This document shows, piece after piece, positions 34,403 to 43,514 of a DNA stretch of 64,000 nt (position 1 is the first letter of the stretch; each line of letters begins with the position of its first letter). The notes under the pieces were generated by a model. The model was not told the DNA's origin and ran no database searches. It was given only the letters and a program-made list of their open reading frames with translations. The stretch spans positions 4,836,001 through 4,900,000 of the forward strand of contig NZ_CP109430.1 of NCBI RefSeq assembly GCF_036250735.1, written 5' to 3'. Origin of the DNA: Streptosporangium sp. NBC_01495. Lineage in GTDB: Bacteria > Actinomycetota > Actinomycetes > Streptosporangiales > Streptosporangiaceae. The position numbers and the translations under genes are program-made.

Positions 34403-37400
34403 CAGGTGGCGCGGTGGTCATCGGTGCGGCGGCGCCGGAGTCCGAGGCGGGCCCGGCCCGCCGCTCGCTTACTCGCCTGCTCGTCGTCGTCGGCGTCGGC
34501 GTGGGGCGTCGGCGGGGAACCGGCGCCGGGCGCGGAACCGGTGCCCGGGGGGTGGCCGGCCCCCGGCGCGGCCTGCTCGTCGAGGTGCCGGGAGAGGGCC
34601 GCGATCGTGGGGAACTCGAACAGCGCCACCATCGGTATCCGCCGGCCCAGGACCTCGGTGAGCCGGGCGTGGACGGCGGCGAGGCTGAACGAGTTGCCGC
34701 CGAGATCGAAGAAGTTGTCGTGCGGGCCGACGTGGTCCAGCTCCAGGACCTCCTGCCAGATCCGCCTCAGCGTGAGCTCCCGTCCACCGCCGCCGGACGC
34801 CGGGAAGCCGGTGGACGCCCGGGAGCCGTCGGGCGCCGGGGGGCCGGTGGACACCCGGGAGTCGGAGGACGCCTGGGAGTCGCCGGACACCGGATCGGTG
34901 GGCGCCGGGGAGCCGGCGGACGCCCAGGGGGTGCCGGACGCCGGGGAGCCGCCGACGGGGAGCGGCCACGGAAGGGCGTCCCTGTCGACCTTGCCCGACG
35001 TCCGGATCGGCAGGTCGCCGACGACCGCGAGGCGCGGTACGAGCGCGGCGGGCATCGTCCGGCGCAGCAGGGCCCGCGCGCCGCCCTCGTCGAAACCGCC
35101 GCCCGGCACGACGTAGCCGACGAGGATCTGGTGGCCCAGGCGTGTCGTGCGAACCGCGGCGGCGGCGGCGCTGACGCCCGGCAGCCGCAGCAGGGCCGCC
35201 TCCACCTCGCCGAGCTCGACGCGGCGGCCCCCGAGTTTGACCTGCTCGTCGATTCGCCCGACGAAGACCAGGCCCTCCGGTTCGGCCCTGACCAGGTCCC
35301 CGCTGCGGTAGGCCCGCCTCCAGCCGAGGGACGGCAGCGGAGCGTACTTCTCGGCGTCCTTCGCGGGGTCCAGGTAGCGGGCCAGGCCGACCCCGCCGAT
35401 CACGAGCTCGCCGGTCTCGCCCATGCCCACGGGGTCGCCGTCCGGACCCACCACGGCCAGATCCCAGCCGTCGAGGGGGAGCCCGATCCGCACCGGGTCC
35501 CCGGGCGAGAAGAGGGTCGCCGACGAGGTGACGGTCGCCTCGGTGGGGCCGTAGCTGTTCCACACCTCGCGTCCGGGGGCGGTGAGCCGCTCGATCAGCT
35601 CCCGGGGACACGTCTCACCTCCCAGGATCAGCAGCCGCACGCCGTCGAACACCTCGGACGGCCAGCGCGAGGCCAGCGTGGGCAACGTCGAGATGACGGT
35701 GATGCCGTTCGCCCTGATCCACGGGCCGAGGTCGGTGCCGGTACGGACGAGGGCGCGCGGGGCGGGCACCAGGCAGGCGCCGTTCCGCCAGGCCAGCCAC
35801 ATCTCCTCGCAGGAGGCGTCGAAGGCCGCCGAGAGCAGGGCCTGCACGCGGTCGCCCGGTCCGATCGGCCTGTCCCGCAGGAACAGCCCGGCCTCGGCGT
35901 CCACGAACGCCGCCGCGCCGCGATGGGTGGCCACGACGCCCTTGGGGGTCCCGGACGAGCCGGAGGTGAAGATGATCCAGGCGTCGTCGTCCACCCCCGG
36001 CCGGGCGGTCTCCCCCGGCCCCGCCGGTTCCCGAGGCCCGTCAGGTACGCGTGCCGCGGAGGTGAGCGCGATGTGGCGGTTCTCCCCCACGACGGCGCGG
36101 ACTCCGGCCTCGCCGAAGACGAGTTCCCTGCGTTCGGCGGGATCGTCGGCGTCGACCGGTACGTAGGCCGCGCCCGCGGCGAGGACGGCGAGGATCGAGA
36201 CGTAAAGGTCGGCGGTGCCGGAGGGCACGCACACCCCCACCCGGTCGCCGCGCCGCACGCCGGTCGCCCGCAGCCTCTCGGCCAGGGCCTCGACCTCGGC
36301 CCGCAGGGAGGCGTAGTCGAGCCGTACGCGCCCGTCGTCGAGCGCGGCGGCCTCGGGGAAGCGGGCGGTCGTCTCGTCGAGCACGTCGAGCAGGGTTCGG
36401 GGGGCCGGTGTCCGGCCGACCGAGGTGAAGACCGCGGGGACTACGGGCCTTTCCGCGACGCTCCCGGCCGCGGTCTCGGCTGTGACGCCTGACGTGCTGC
36501 CTGACGTGAGGTTGGCTGTGACGTTGGCTGTAACGCCTGTCGCGGCGCCGGCCGTGTCTCGCGGCCCGGCGCCGGCGAGCGGAGGCAACGTCCACAGGGG
36601 AGCCTCGGGGGCGGCCACGACGGCGGCGAGCAGCCGGTGGAAACGGTCGCCGATCGACCGGACCGTGCCGGGATCGAACAGATCGGTGCTGTAGGTGATC
36701 GTCAGGTCGAAGGCGTCGCCGGTGGCGGCCCGGAAGACGGTGAAGTCGAGGCCGGCCTTGGCGCCGGTGGGCATGAGATCGATCAGCGACGCGGTGAGGT
36801 CACCGAAACGCGGCTCGGCCATCGGGGTCGGCTCGAAGCTGAAGAGGGCCTGCACCAGCGGGTTGCGGTCGAGATCGCGCTGCGGCGCGAGCTCCTCCAC
36901 CAGCCGCTGGAACGGAACCCGCTGGTAGCTCAGCATGTCCATCACGGTCTCCCGGGTCCGCCGCACGACCTCGGCGAACGAGGGGTCACCGGACAGGTCG
37001 AACCGCACCGGCAGCGTGTTCACGAAGAAGCCGATCACGGGTTCGAGCTCCGAGAGCAGCCGGTCGTTGGCCGGAGTGCCGATCAGCAGGTCGCGTGCGC
37101 CGGTGAGGCGGCCCAGCAGCGCCGCGTAGGCCGCGATCATCGGTACGAACGGCGTCACGCGCATTCGCCGGGCCAGGGCGAGGACCTCCGCCATGAGCGG
37201 TCCGGGAAGGGTGACGTGGTGGTTGGCGCCGCCCCTCCGGCGGGGCCGGTCAAAACCATTGGCGTCGTTCGCTCCGCCCGTGCCGCCCGCGCTGTCCATG
37301 CAAGTCGTGCCGCCTGCGCCGCCCGTGCCGTCCGCGCCGTTCGCTCCACCCGCGCCGTTCCGTGCCGGGTGCAGGTGATCGGCGGGAAGCTCCAGCGTGG

Positions 37401-38049
37401 TCGGGACGCCCGCCAGCCGCTCGTGCCACCAGGCGAGGTCGGCGGCGTCCACGGGCTGCCGTCGCTGCCAGGCCGCGTAGTCGCCGAACTGGACGGGGAG
37501 CGGCGGGGGCTCCGGTGCGCCCGCGTACCCGTCGGCGAGTTCGTCGAAGAGGAGATGGAGCGACGGCCCGTCGCAGACCAGCTGGTGCAGGAACACGCCG
37601 AGTATGTGCCGGTCGGCGTCGAGGCGGATCAGCCTCTTGCGAACGAGCGGTCCGGTCGTCACGTCGAAGGGTTCGTCGGCCCACCGCCGCAACAACTCGC
37701 CGGCGAGGTCGTCACGGCGGTCGGGCGACTCCGTCGTCAGGTCGACCAGTCTCGGGCCGAAGGGCGGCGACGGTGCGATCCGCTGGTACGGCTCGTCCCT
37801 GCCCATCGGGAACGTCGTGCGCAGGATGTCGTGCCGGGCGAGGACCCGCTCGACCGCGCGCCTCAGCGCCCCGAGGTCGAGCGGTCCGTCCAGGCGTACG
37901 GCCACGGGCACGTTGTAGGCGGAGTCGCCGGGGTGGACCTGCTCGATGATCCACAGCGCTCGCTGTGCGACGGTGAGCGGAACCGGTTCTCCGACGCCTC
38001 CGCGGGACGGTATCGTCTGCCGCCGCACGGGCATGATCTTTCTGTCCAT
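34402..38049 (-). CDS. Non-ribosomal peptide synthetase, C-A-PCP
   Basis: A 1215-residue NRPS. The condensation domain (about 15-440) carries H-Q-L-V-C-D-G at 155-161 in place of H-H-x-x-x-D-G: the second, catalytic His is Gln (codon CAG at 37582-37584). The A domain (about 530-1020) is complete, with F-T-S-G-S-S-G-T-P-K-G, F-D-A-S-C-E-E, N-S-Y-G-P-T-E, Y-R-S-G-D-L and the A10 Lys in R-T-S-G-K-V-D-R; the PCP has G-G-N-S-F. Low-complexity inserts split the C domain (Gly/Ala/Asn, DNA about 37220-37375), the C-A linker (Thr/Ala/Ser) and the A-PCP linker. ATG 38049 preferred; an in-frame ATG lies at 38109. Confidence 0.93.
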   Translation of the reverse strand: MDRKIMPVRRQTIPSRGGVGEPVPLTVAQRALWIIEQVHPGDSAYNVPVAVRLDGPLDLGALRRAVERVLARHDILRTTFPMGRDEPYQRIAPSPPFGPRLVDLTTESPDRRDDLAGELLRRWADEPFDVTTGPLVRKRLIRLDADRHILGVFLHQLVCDGPSLHLLFDELADGYAGAPEPPPLPVQFGDYAAWQRRQPVDAADLAWWHERLAGVPTTLELPADHLHPARNGAGGANGADGTGGAGGTTCMDSAGGTGGANDANGFDRPRRRGGANHHVTLPGPLMAEVLALARRMRVTPFVPMIAAYAALLGRLTGARDLLIGTPANDRLLSELEPVIGFFVNTLPVRFDLSGDPSFAEVVRRTRETVMDMLSYQRVPFQRLVEELAPQRDLDRNPLVQALFSFEPTPMAEPRFGDLTASLIDLMPTGAKAGLDFTVFRAATGDAFDLTITYSTDLFDPGTVRSIGDRFHRLLAAVVAAPEAPLWTLPPLAGAGPRDTAGAATGVTANVTANLTSGSTSGVTAETAAGSVAERPVVPAVFTSVGRTPAPRTLLDVLDETTARFPEAAALDDGRVRLDYASLRAEVEALAERLRATGVRRGDRVGVCVPSGTADLYVSILAVLAAGAAYVPVDADDPAERRELVFGEAGVRAVVGENRHIALTSAARVPDGPREPAGPGETARPGVDDDAWIIFTSGSSGTPKGVVATHRGAAAFVDAEAGLFLRDRPIGPGDRVQALLSAAFDASCEEMWLAWRNGACLVPAPRALVRTGTDLGPWIRANGITVISTLPTLASRWPSEVFDGVRLLILGGETCPRELIERLTAPGREVWNSYGPTEATVTSSATLFSPGDPVRIGLPLDGWDLAVVGPDGDPVGMGETGELVIGGVGLARYLDPAKDAEKYAPLPSLGWRRAYRSGDLVRAEPEGLVFVGRIDEQVKLGGRRVELGEVEAALLRLPGVSAAAAAVRTTRLGHQILVGYVVPGGGFDEGGARALLRRTMPAALVPRLAVVGDLPIRTSGKVDRDALPWPLPVGGSPASGTPWASAGSPAPTDPVSGDSQASSDSRVSTGPPAPDGSRASTGFPASGGGGRELTLRRIWQEVLELDHVGPHDNFFDLGGNSFSLAAVHARLTEVLGRRIPMVALFEFPTIAALSRHLDEQAAPGAGHPPGTGSAPGAGSPPTPHADADDDEQASKRAAGRARLGLRRRRTDDHRAT

Positions 38050-39000
38050 GCTGTGGATCCACCGCCTCGCGGTCGTGGGTGGGTGCTGGAAAGTACCGGG
38101 GTCCTGCACGGGGTGAATCGGTTTCCGGTGCCGGATACGACGGCCCCGGCCGATCCCGAACCTGGGCCGGTCCGCTTTCGCGGGCTTTGTGATTTCGGGT
38201 GGCTCGGCCCGACTCCAGCGGGTCCGGCCCCTGGGAATCGCGCGGATCGATCAGGTCGCGCTCGCCCTGCTCAACCGCGAAAAAGACGGCTCGGTAAACA
38301 AAGTAGAAAAACGCCACAGAGATCGCCCAATGGGGAATCTCGAAAAGGCCGGAGCTTCCCGTGGCATTTCGCATAACACTGAGAAGTGAAGATAACCGGT
38401 TCGTTCAGATGTCTGCTCGGTGTGGCACTCGTTCACGGGCTGATGTCACACGGAATCCTCCGGCGGCGCCTCCCCGCCGGCGCGGAACTTCACACGGCGG
38501 CGCATTAGTGATGTTATGGGCCATCGGTGAGTTGCGGGCAGTAGTCAAGGAGGTTGTGTGGATGTTCCCGCAGGATATGAACATCTTTCACATTTCTCGC
38601 ACCTGTGCTCGGTCGCCCCAATGCTGAGTTGGTCAGGTTAACGAAGGGTTGCCGATGAAGGTGTGATCGGGAACGCAGCGGTGGCCATTTCGCGGGCGGG
38701 GTGCTGTGTACATTACTCTGAGTCAATATTTCAGTTAGGGCCACAAAAGCTGTCAAACGTCGTGATCCCGGCGTATTGCCACCGGCTGACCCGGTATGTA
38801 TTGTCCGTTCGGGCGAAGACACAACTTATCCGGTCTACCGGCCGGCACCTTCCCGGCCGCCCCCGCCCGCAGGAAGAACCGTGCCGAAGACGGCGCGTCG
38901 TCCCGCGACCCCCTCCCCTTTTCTCGCGCCCTTTAAGGCTGCCCATCTCAGCCCCGCCATTCGATGTGTAGACCCTGTACCAGTGAAGGAGCGTTCTCCC
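38050..39000. other. Divergent intergenic region of the NRPS/PKS cluster
   Basis: About 950 bp between the two divergent arms of the cluster, with the lowest GC of the cluster between 38280 and 38780. It must hold promoters for both arms. Visible elements: the palindrome AACCGGTT at 38394-38401, an AT-rich stretch near 38700-38760 and the ribosome-binding site GAAGGAG before the ACP gene. A 220-codon minus-strand frame with a hydrophobic start (from 38374) is not supported by a ribosome-binding site or homology. No regulator gene is present. Confidence 0.4.
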
Positions 39001-39333
39001 ATGCCCGGAATCCAGGAGACAACTGAGATTGAGCAGACGGTCAGGTCGATTCTGGTGACGGACCTGTTCGTCGAGGTGCCGGAGATAGGGCTCGACGACG
39101 GCCTTCGGGGCATCGTCGGGCTCGACTCGCTGGGCTTCGTCGAACTGCGTGTCCAGTGCGAGGACAGGTTCGGCGTCCGCATCTCGGAGAAGGAGTTCAG
39201 CCCGGAGAACTTCGCCAGCATCCGCTCGATCTCCGAGCTGGTCCGCAGGCTGCAGACCGGTCCGGCCGCGTCCGGCGATCGCGACGTGACCGCGGATCGG
39301 ACGCCGGGAGGGGAGCGCTCCGATGCCGGATGA
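39001..39333 (+). CDS. Acyl carrier protein
   Basis: A 110-residue carrier protein with the phosphopantetheine site G-L-D-S-L-G-F (Ser at about 43) and an acidic helix II (V-E-L-R-V-Q-C-E-D-R-F-G-V). Type II ACP features and its position at the head of the plus-strand arm suggest that it carries the chain built by the discrete KS, FabZ-like and thioesterase proteins. AAGGAG precedes the ATG. Its last 11 bp overlap the aminotransferase gene. An unusual 25-residue polar tail follows the fold. Confidence 0.92.
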   Translation: MPGIQETTEIEQTVRSILVTDLFVEVPEIGLDDGLRGIVGLDSLGFVELRVQCEDRFGVRISEKEFSPENFASIRSISELVRRLQTGPAASGDRDVTADRTPGGERSDAG

Positions 39334-40711
39334 GAACGGCACCGGTGTCGTCCCGCACGGACCCGGCGATGTCTGGTTCGACCGGACGACGCACATGAAC
39401 CACTACGGGACGAAGCTGCCTTTCGGCTGCGTGGGGGCGAAGGGGATCGTCCAGCGATTCGTCGAGCTCGACGGCCCGCGGGCGGGGCGGTCGATGGATG
39501 TGCTGGACGCCAGCGGGGGCTACGCGTCCGCGTGCCTCGGGGCGGGGTCGCCGGTGGTCGTCCCGGCCCTGACGCGCGCCGTCGAGGAGAGCGGCTACGT
39601 GACCGACGAGATCGCGTCGCTGGAGCGGGCCCGGCTGCTGAGGCGCCTGTTCGGCGCCGGCGGACTGTGGGCCGGGCGGTTCCCCGCCGCCGACTACCAC
39701 GTCACCGGCCGCAACTCCGGTTCCGAGGGGATGGAGCTCGCGCTGCGCCTGGCGCTGGAGTCCCGCTTCGACCGCCGCGACCTGCGCGCCGCGAAGGGCA
39801 AGGAGGGCCGTGATGTCGTCCTCGCCTTCGAGGGAGCCTGGCACGGCTGGACCGGTGGGCTGCTCCCGCTCCTGAACAGGCGGCACTACCGGGTCGGCCT
39901 GCCCGCCGTGGCGGCGGAGCCGTTCGGCTTCACGACCGAGCACATCCCGTTCGGCGAGGCCGAGATAGCCCGGGAGTACTTCGCCCGCAACGGGCACCGG
40001 GTGCTGGCCGTGGTGATCGAGCCCGTCCAGGGAGACGCCGGGATCCTGACCCCGCCCCCCGGCTACCTGCGCGAGATGGCGCGCCTGTGCCGGGAGAGCG
40101 GCGCGCTGCTCGTGGCGGACGAGGTCCTCACCTTCGCCAAGACCGGCGAGTTCTTCGGGATGACGGACGAGGAAGGCCCGATCCCCACCGATGTCACCGT
40201 GCTGGGCAAGAGCCTCGGCATGGGGGTGCTGTCCACGTCCATGGTCGTCGCCCGCCGGAGCCTGACCGTACGGGAGTCCGGCGCGGTCGCCACCTCGGAC
40301 CTGCGCCCGATCACCTGCGCCGTGATGGGGGCGGGCATCGAACACGTCCACGCCGAAGGTCTGCTCGAAAGATCGCGGACGTTGGGAGAGCACCTGGGGA
40401 CGTTGCTGCGGCGCGATCTGGTGGACCGGTTCCCCACTCTCTACCGGGAGGCCAGGGGGGTGGGCGTCATGCACGGGGTGGAGCTCACCGAGGCCGCGTC
40501 CGCGCACCTCGGCGCGTTCAGGGAAAGCATGATCCGAAGCGGTGTGTACGTGGAGTTCATGGCGGGTGCCGGGCGGCGTTCGCACGGCCTGCGCTATGTC
40601 TTTCCCACGATGCGGGTCGCTCCGCCGCTCGTCGTCACCGCCGCCGAGGTGGACTCGATAGTGGAGCGGCTCGTCGACGGCTCGCTGGCGTTCCGCAAGG
40701 AGTCGCTGTGA
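39323..40711 (+). CDS. Class III PLP aminotransferase/aminomutase-like protein
   Basis: A 462-residue enzyme of the class III family, close in pattern to glutamate-1-semialdehyde aminomutase-like enzymes of biosynthetic clusters. Motifs: N-S-G-S-E-G-M-E-L-A-L-R-L-A, E-G-A-W-H-G-W-T, V-V-I-E-P-V-Q-G-D, L-V-A-D-E-V-L-T-F (PLP-binding Asp) and the Schiff-base Lys in L-G-K-S-L-G-M-G. It probably installs an amino group on a carrier-bound keto or aldehyde intermediate, giving a beta- or omega-amino chain. The substrate is inference; the family is firm. Confidence 0.92.
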   Translation: MPDENGTGVVPHGPGDVWFDRTTHMNHYGTKLPFGCVGAKGIVQRFVELDGPRAGRSMDVLDASGGYASACLGAGSPVVVPALTRAVEESGYVTDEIASLERARLLRRLFGAGGLWAGRFPAADYHVTGRNSGSEGMELALRLALESRFDRRDLRAAKGKEGRDVVLAFEGAWHGWTGGLLPLLNRRHYRVGLPAVAAEPFGFTTEHIPFGEAEIAREYFARNGHRVLAVVIEPVQGDAGILTPPPGYLREMARLCRESGALLVADEVLTFAKTGEFFGMTDEEGPIPTDVTVLGKSLGMGVLSTSMVVARRSLTVRESGAVATSDLRPITCAVMGAGIEHVHAEGLLERSRTLGEHLGTLLRRDLVDRFPTLYREARGVGVMHGVELTEAASAHLGAFRESMIRSGVYVEFMAGAGRRSHGLRYVFPTMRVAPPLVVTAAEVDSIVERLVDGSLAFRKESL

Positions 40712-41172
40712 CCGCCGCCGCGACGACCGGCCGTCCCCCGCTGACCACTGTCCGGCGCCGGGTCGAGCACGTCGACACCGACGCGTCCGGCGTGGTGCAC
40801 TTCGCACGCTATCCGTCCCTGCTCGAAACCGCGGCCCTGGAGAACCTGGACCGCCTCGGCGTCGGGATCGACGCCCTCGCACGCGACGGTCTCGACCTCG
40901 TCGTGACGGAACTGAGCATGCGCTATCACGCGTCCGCCCGCTTCCTCGACCAGCTGGACCTGGAGATCTCCGTCCTGCACGTCGGGGCCGCGAGCTTCCG
41001 GCTCTCCGGCACGGTGCTGTGCGTCCGGCCCGAGCGGGAGGAGGAGCCGCGGCGACTGTCCACCGGCGTCCTCGTCTTCGGCGTGGTCGACAGGACGACG
41101 GGTGCGGCGTGCGCGCTTCCCGAACAACTCAGGAAATCGCTGAAGGAGTGCCGCCACGATGCAGACATCTGA
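40708..41172 (+). CDS. Hot-dog (4HBT/YbgC-like) acyl thioesterase
   Basis: A 154-residue single hot-dog protein. The N-terminal V-E-H-V-D-T-D-A-S-G-V-V-H-F-A-R-Y motif, with the catalytic Asp, defines the 4HBT/YbgC thioesterase family; E-L-S-M-R-Y-H-A-S-A-R is the matching central strand. It would release or edit an acyl chain from ACP or CoA. The GTG overlaps the aminotransferase stop by 4 bp and the gene end overlaps the FabZ-like gene by 14 bp. Confidence 0.88.
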   Translation: MTAAATTGRPPLTTVRRRVEHVDTDASGVVHFARYPSLLETAALENLDRLGVGIDALARDGLDLVVTELSMRYHASARFLDQLDLEISVLHVGAASFRLSGTVLCVRPEREEEPRRLSTGVLVFGVVDRTTGAACALPEQLRKSLKECRHDADI

Positions 41173-41740
41173 GCCGGTCGTCACGACCCCGGTCACCGCG
41201 ACCCCGGACGGCCTGACCACGAACGGCACGATCCCGGACGGCACGATCCCGGACGGCACGGCCCCGGTGGCCGCCGGCGACAGAATGCTCGGATTCACCG
41301 AGATCAAGCGGTGGCTCCGCCACCGGCACCCCATGATCTACATCGATCGCGTGCTGGACTACGAGCCGGGCGCGCGTCTCACCAGCACCCTTCTCGTCTC
41401 CGGCACGATGGACGTCATCGCCGGCCACTTCCCGGAACGCGCGATCTTCCCGGCGAGCCACCTCACCCAGGCCTTCGCGCAGTCGGGAATCATCCTGTAC
41501 CAGCTCAGCACGTCTCCCATCGCGGACGACGAGCTGACGCTCATCGGCTCGATGAAGTCGAGGTTCACGCGCATCGTGGTCCCCGGCGACCAGGTGGTCT
41601 TCACGGTGAAGAGCGAGCTGATCCAGGATTCCACCTTCTTCTTCTCCGGGCGCGCGGTGGTCGAGGACCGTACCGTGGCCGCGTTCAAGGGCACGCTCGT
41701 GCGCGTCAAGGTCGCCGACATGGGGCGGATGCTGTGGTGA
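41159..41740 (+). CDS. FabZ-like 3-hydroxyacyl-ACP dehydratase with altered active site
   Basis: A 193-residue FabZ-type hot-dog protein. The H-R-H-P-M-I-Y-I-D-R-V segment supplies the catalytic His, and G-H-F-P-E-R-A-I-F-P matches the FabZ helix. At the position of the catalytic Glu (normally G-V-L-x-x-E-A) the sequence reads S-H-L-T-Q-A, so Glu is replaced by Gln. Activity may be lost or changed, for example to a binding or isomerase role. The N terminus carries a short tandem repeat (N-G-T-I-P / D-G-T-I-P / D-G-T-A-P) before the fold. Confidence 0.85.
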   Translation: MQTSEPVVTTPVTATPDGLTTNGTIPDGTIPDGTAPVAAGDRMLGFTEIKRWLRHRHPMIYIDRVLDYEPGARLTSTLLVSGTMDVIAGHFPERAIFPASHLTQAFAQSGIILYQLSTSPIADDELTLIGSMKSRFTRIVVPGDQVVFTVKSELIQDSTFFFSGRAVVEDRTVAAFKGTLVRVKVADMGRMLW

Positions 41741-42939
41741 GCGACCTGGACACCACACGCGGCGGACGCGCGGCGGACGGGCCGCCGGAGGTCTGGGTCA
41801 CCGGAATGGCATGGTCCACCCCTCTCGGCACCGGCCTCGACGAGGTGTGGCGCTCCCTGCTGGACGGCGGGAGCGGCATCCAGGCCGTGCCCTCAGCACC
41901 CTCGGCGCACCCTTTGCGCAACGAGAGCGCCGCCGTCCTTCCGGGTCTCTCGCTGGACAAGGACCCTGGCGAGCGGCTGCACATCCTGAGCCGCGACACG
42001 CTGGCGGACGCGGTGGCGGACGCGGGACTGGACGTCACCGATCCGCGCCTGCGGGCGGTCTTCGGAACCAGCTACGGCCCCCATCTGGACACCACGGGTG
42101 TGACCGCCCTGGACGACTGGTGCGCGGACGTGACCGGCGAGCTGAACATGCCCCAGGCGCCGGTGTCGCTCACCACCGCGTGCTCCTCGGGTTCGGACAG
42201 CCTCCTGGTCGGTGCCGAGCTGATCAGGAACGGCGACGCGGAGATCTGCGTCTGCGGCGCGGCGGACATCCTCACCCCGGCCAAGAGACTGGGGCACTCG
42301 GCGCTGGGCACCATGTCGCCGACCTCGCTGCGCGCGTTCGACGAGGCCCACGACGGGACGATCCTCGGCGAGGGGGCCGCCTTCCTCGTGCTGGAGTCCG
42401 CCCGCTCGGCGACGGCGCGCGGCGCGCGGTCCCGCGGGTACCTGCTGGGCGCCGGCTCGGCGAACGACGCGGTGAACACCGCGGCCCCCGACCTGTCCGG
42501 TGACAGCGTCGTACGCGCCGTGGGCAGGGCACTGCTCGCGGCCGGCCGCCACGCCGAGGACGTGGTCGTGGTGAATGCGCACGGGTCGGGCACACCGGTC
42601 AACGACCTGGTGGAGTGCCGCAGCTACGAACGCGTGTTCTCCACGGCGGGCTCCACCGCGACCTCCCCCACGGTCTTCGCGACCAAGGGCGCGTTCGGCC
42701 ACACGCTCGGCGCCACCGGCGCCCTGGAGGCGGTCACCGTCCTGCTGGCCCTGCGGGACGGGGTGGTGCCACCGGTTCACGGCCTGACGACCGTCATGCC
42801 CGGCTTTCCGCTCCCCCTGCCGATGGGCGGTCCGGCGGCGTTCGACGGCCGGATCGACAGGATCGACCGGATCGGGCTGAGCGTGACGCTCGGGTTCGGC
42901 GGGTTCAACACCTGCCTGGCGTTCGAGGGGACGAGATGA
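41737..42939 (+). CDS. Discrete ketosynthase (KAS II/FabF-like)
   Basis: A 400-residue beta-ketoacyl-ACP synthase with an intact triad: Cys in T-T-A-C-S-S-G-S, His in N-A-H-G-S-G-T-P-V-N-D and His in G-A-F-G-H-T-L-G-A-T-G. It extends an ACP-bound chain with malonyl units. GTG overlaps the preceding stop by 4 bp. It is coupled to a short KS-like protein downstream, an arrangement seen in aryl-polyene-type and other type II clusters with KS/chain-length-factor-like pairs. Confidence 0.92.
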   Translation: MSDLDTTRGGRAADGPPEVWVTGMAWSTPLGTGLDEVWRSLLDGGSGIQAVPSAPSAHPLRNESAAVLPGLSLDKDPGERLHILSRDTLADAVADAGLDVTDPRLRAVFGTSYGPHLDTTGVTALDDWCADVTGELNMPQAPVSLTTACSSGSDSLLVGAELIRNGDAEICVCGAADILTPAKRLGHSALGTMSPTSLRAFDEAHDGTILGEGAAFLVLESARSATARGARSRGYLLGAGSANDAVNTAAPDLSGDSVVRAVGRALLAAGRHAEDVVVVNAHGSGTPVNDLVECRSYERVFSTAGSTATSPTVFATKGAFGHTLGATGALEAVTVLLALRDGVVPPVHGLTTVMPGFPLPLPMGGPAAFDGRIDRIDRIGLSVTLGFGGFNTCLAFEGTR

Positions 42940-43514
42940 CCGGCATGGCCGCCGAGCGGTCCGAGGTTCCCGAGGAGGTCGCGGGCGAGGGCGTCGTCGT
43001 GGTGGCGCGGGGTGAGGCCACCCGGGCTGAACTGGGCCCGGTGCGCAGCAGGATCCCCTCCCTCTATGCCGATCCCCTCGCCTGGCTCGTGGTCGACTCG
43101 GTCGACGACGCCCTGTCCACCTGCTCGGACGAGCTGGACGCGGTGCGGGACGAGGTCGCCGTCATCCTGGTCAGCGCGCTGTGCACGCTCCAGACGATGG
43201 AGGCGATCGAGCGGTCCGTACGGAACGGCCGGGTGTCCCCGCTGCGGTTCGCCGGGGCGAGCCCCGGTGGCGCGGGAAGTCTCGCCTGCGTCGTGCGGGG
43301 GTTCAAGGGGCCCTCGCTGACGCTCGCGACCCACCCCGGGAAAGGGGTCCCGGTGGCCCGTACCCTGGCCCGCTCGTGGCTGCGCTCCGGGGCGGCCGAG
43401 TACGTCGTGGTGAGCGTCCATCACGTGGAGGAGGACGGCCGGCACCGGGTGCGCAGCACGGTACTCGGGCCCGGACCAGACCTTCGTCACGCACTTCCGA
43501 TGCCGGGCCGGTGA
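42936..43514 (+). CDS. Short KS-like protein (N-terminal ketosynthase-domain type)
   Basis: A 192-residue protein corresponding to only the first half of a thiolase-fold ketosynthase. It has D-E-V-A-V-I-L-V-S-A-L, R-V-S-P-L-R-F-A-G-A-S-P-G-G-A-G-S-L-A and a V-V-V-S-V-H-H-V end, but no catalytic Cys or His motifs. Comparable stand-alone short ketoacyl-synthase-like proteins occur in aryl-polyene clusters. It probably acts as a partner of the full KS rather than as an enzyme. ATG overlaps the KS stop as ATGA. Confidence 0.7.
   Translation: MTGMAAERSEVPEEVAGEGVVVVARGEATRAELGPVRSRIPSLYADPLAWLVVDSVDDALSTCSDELDAVRDEVAVILVSALCTLQTMEAIERSVRNGRVSPLRFAGASPGGAGSLACVVRGFKGPSLTLATHPGKGVPVARTLARSWLRSGAAEYVVVSVHHVEEDGRHRVRSTVLGPGPDLRHALPMPGR

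Noticed and set aside
38110-38374. Minus-strand frame starting at 38374 with a hydrophobic stretch
   Set aside because: It has no ribosome-binding site, low-GC codons at the start, and runs out of frame through the NRPS gene; best explained as promoter DNA.
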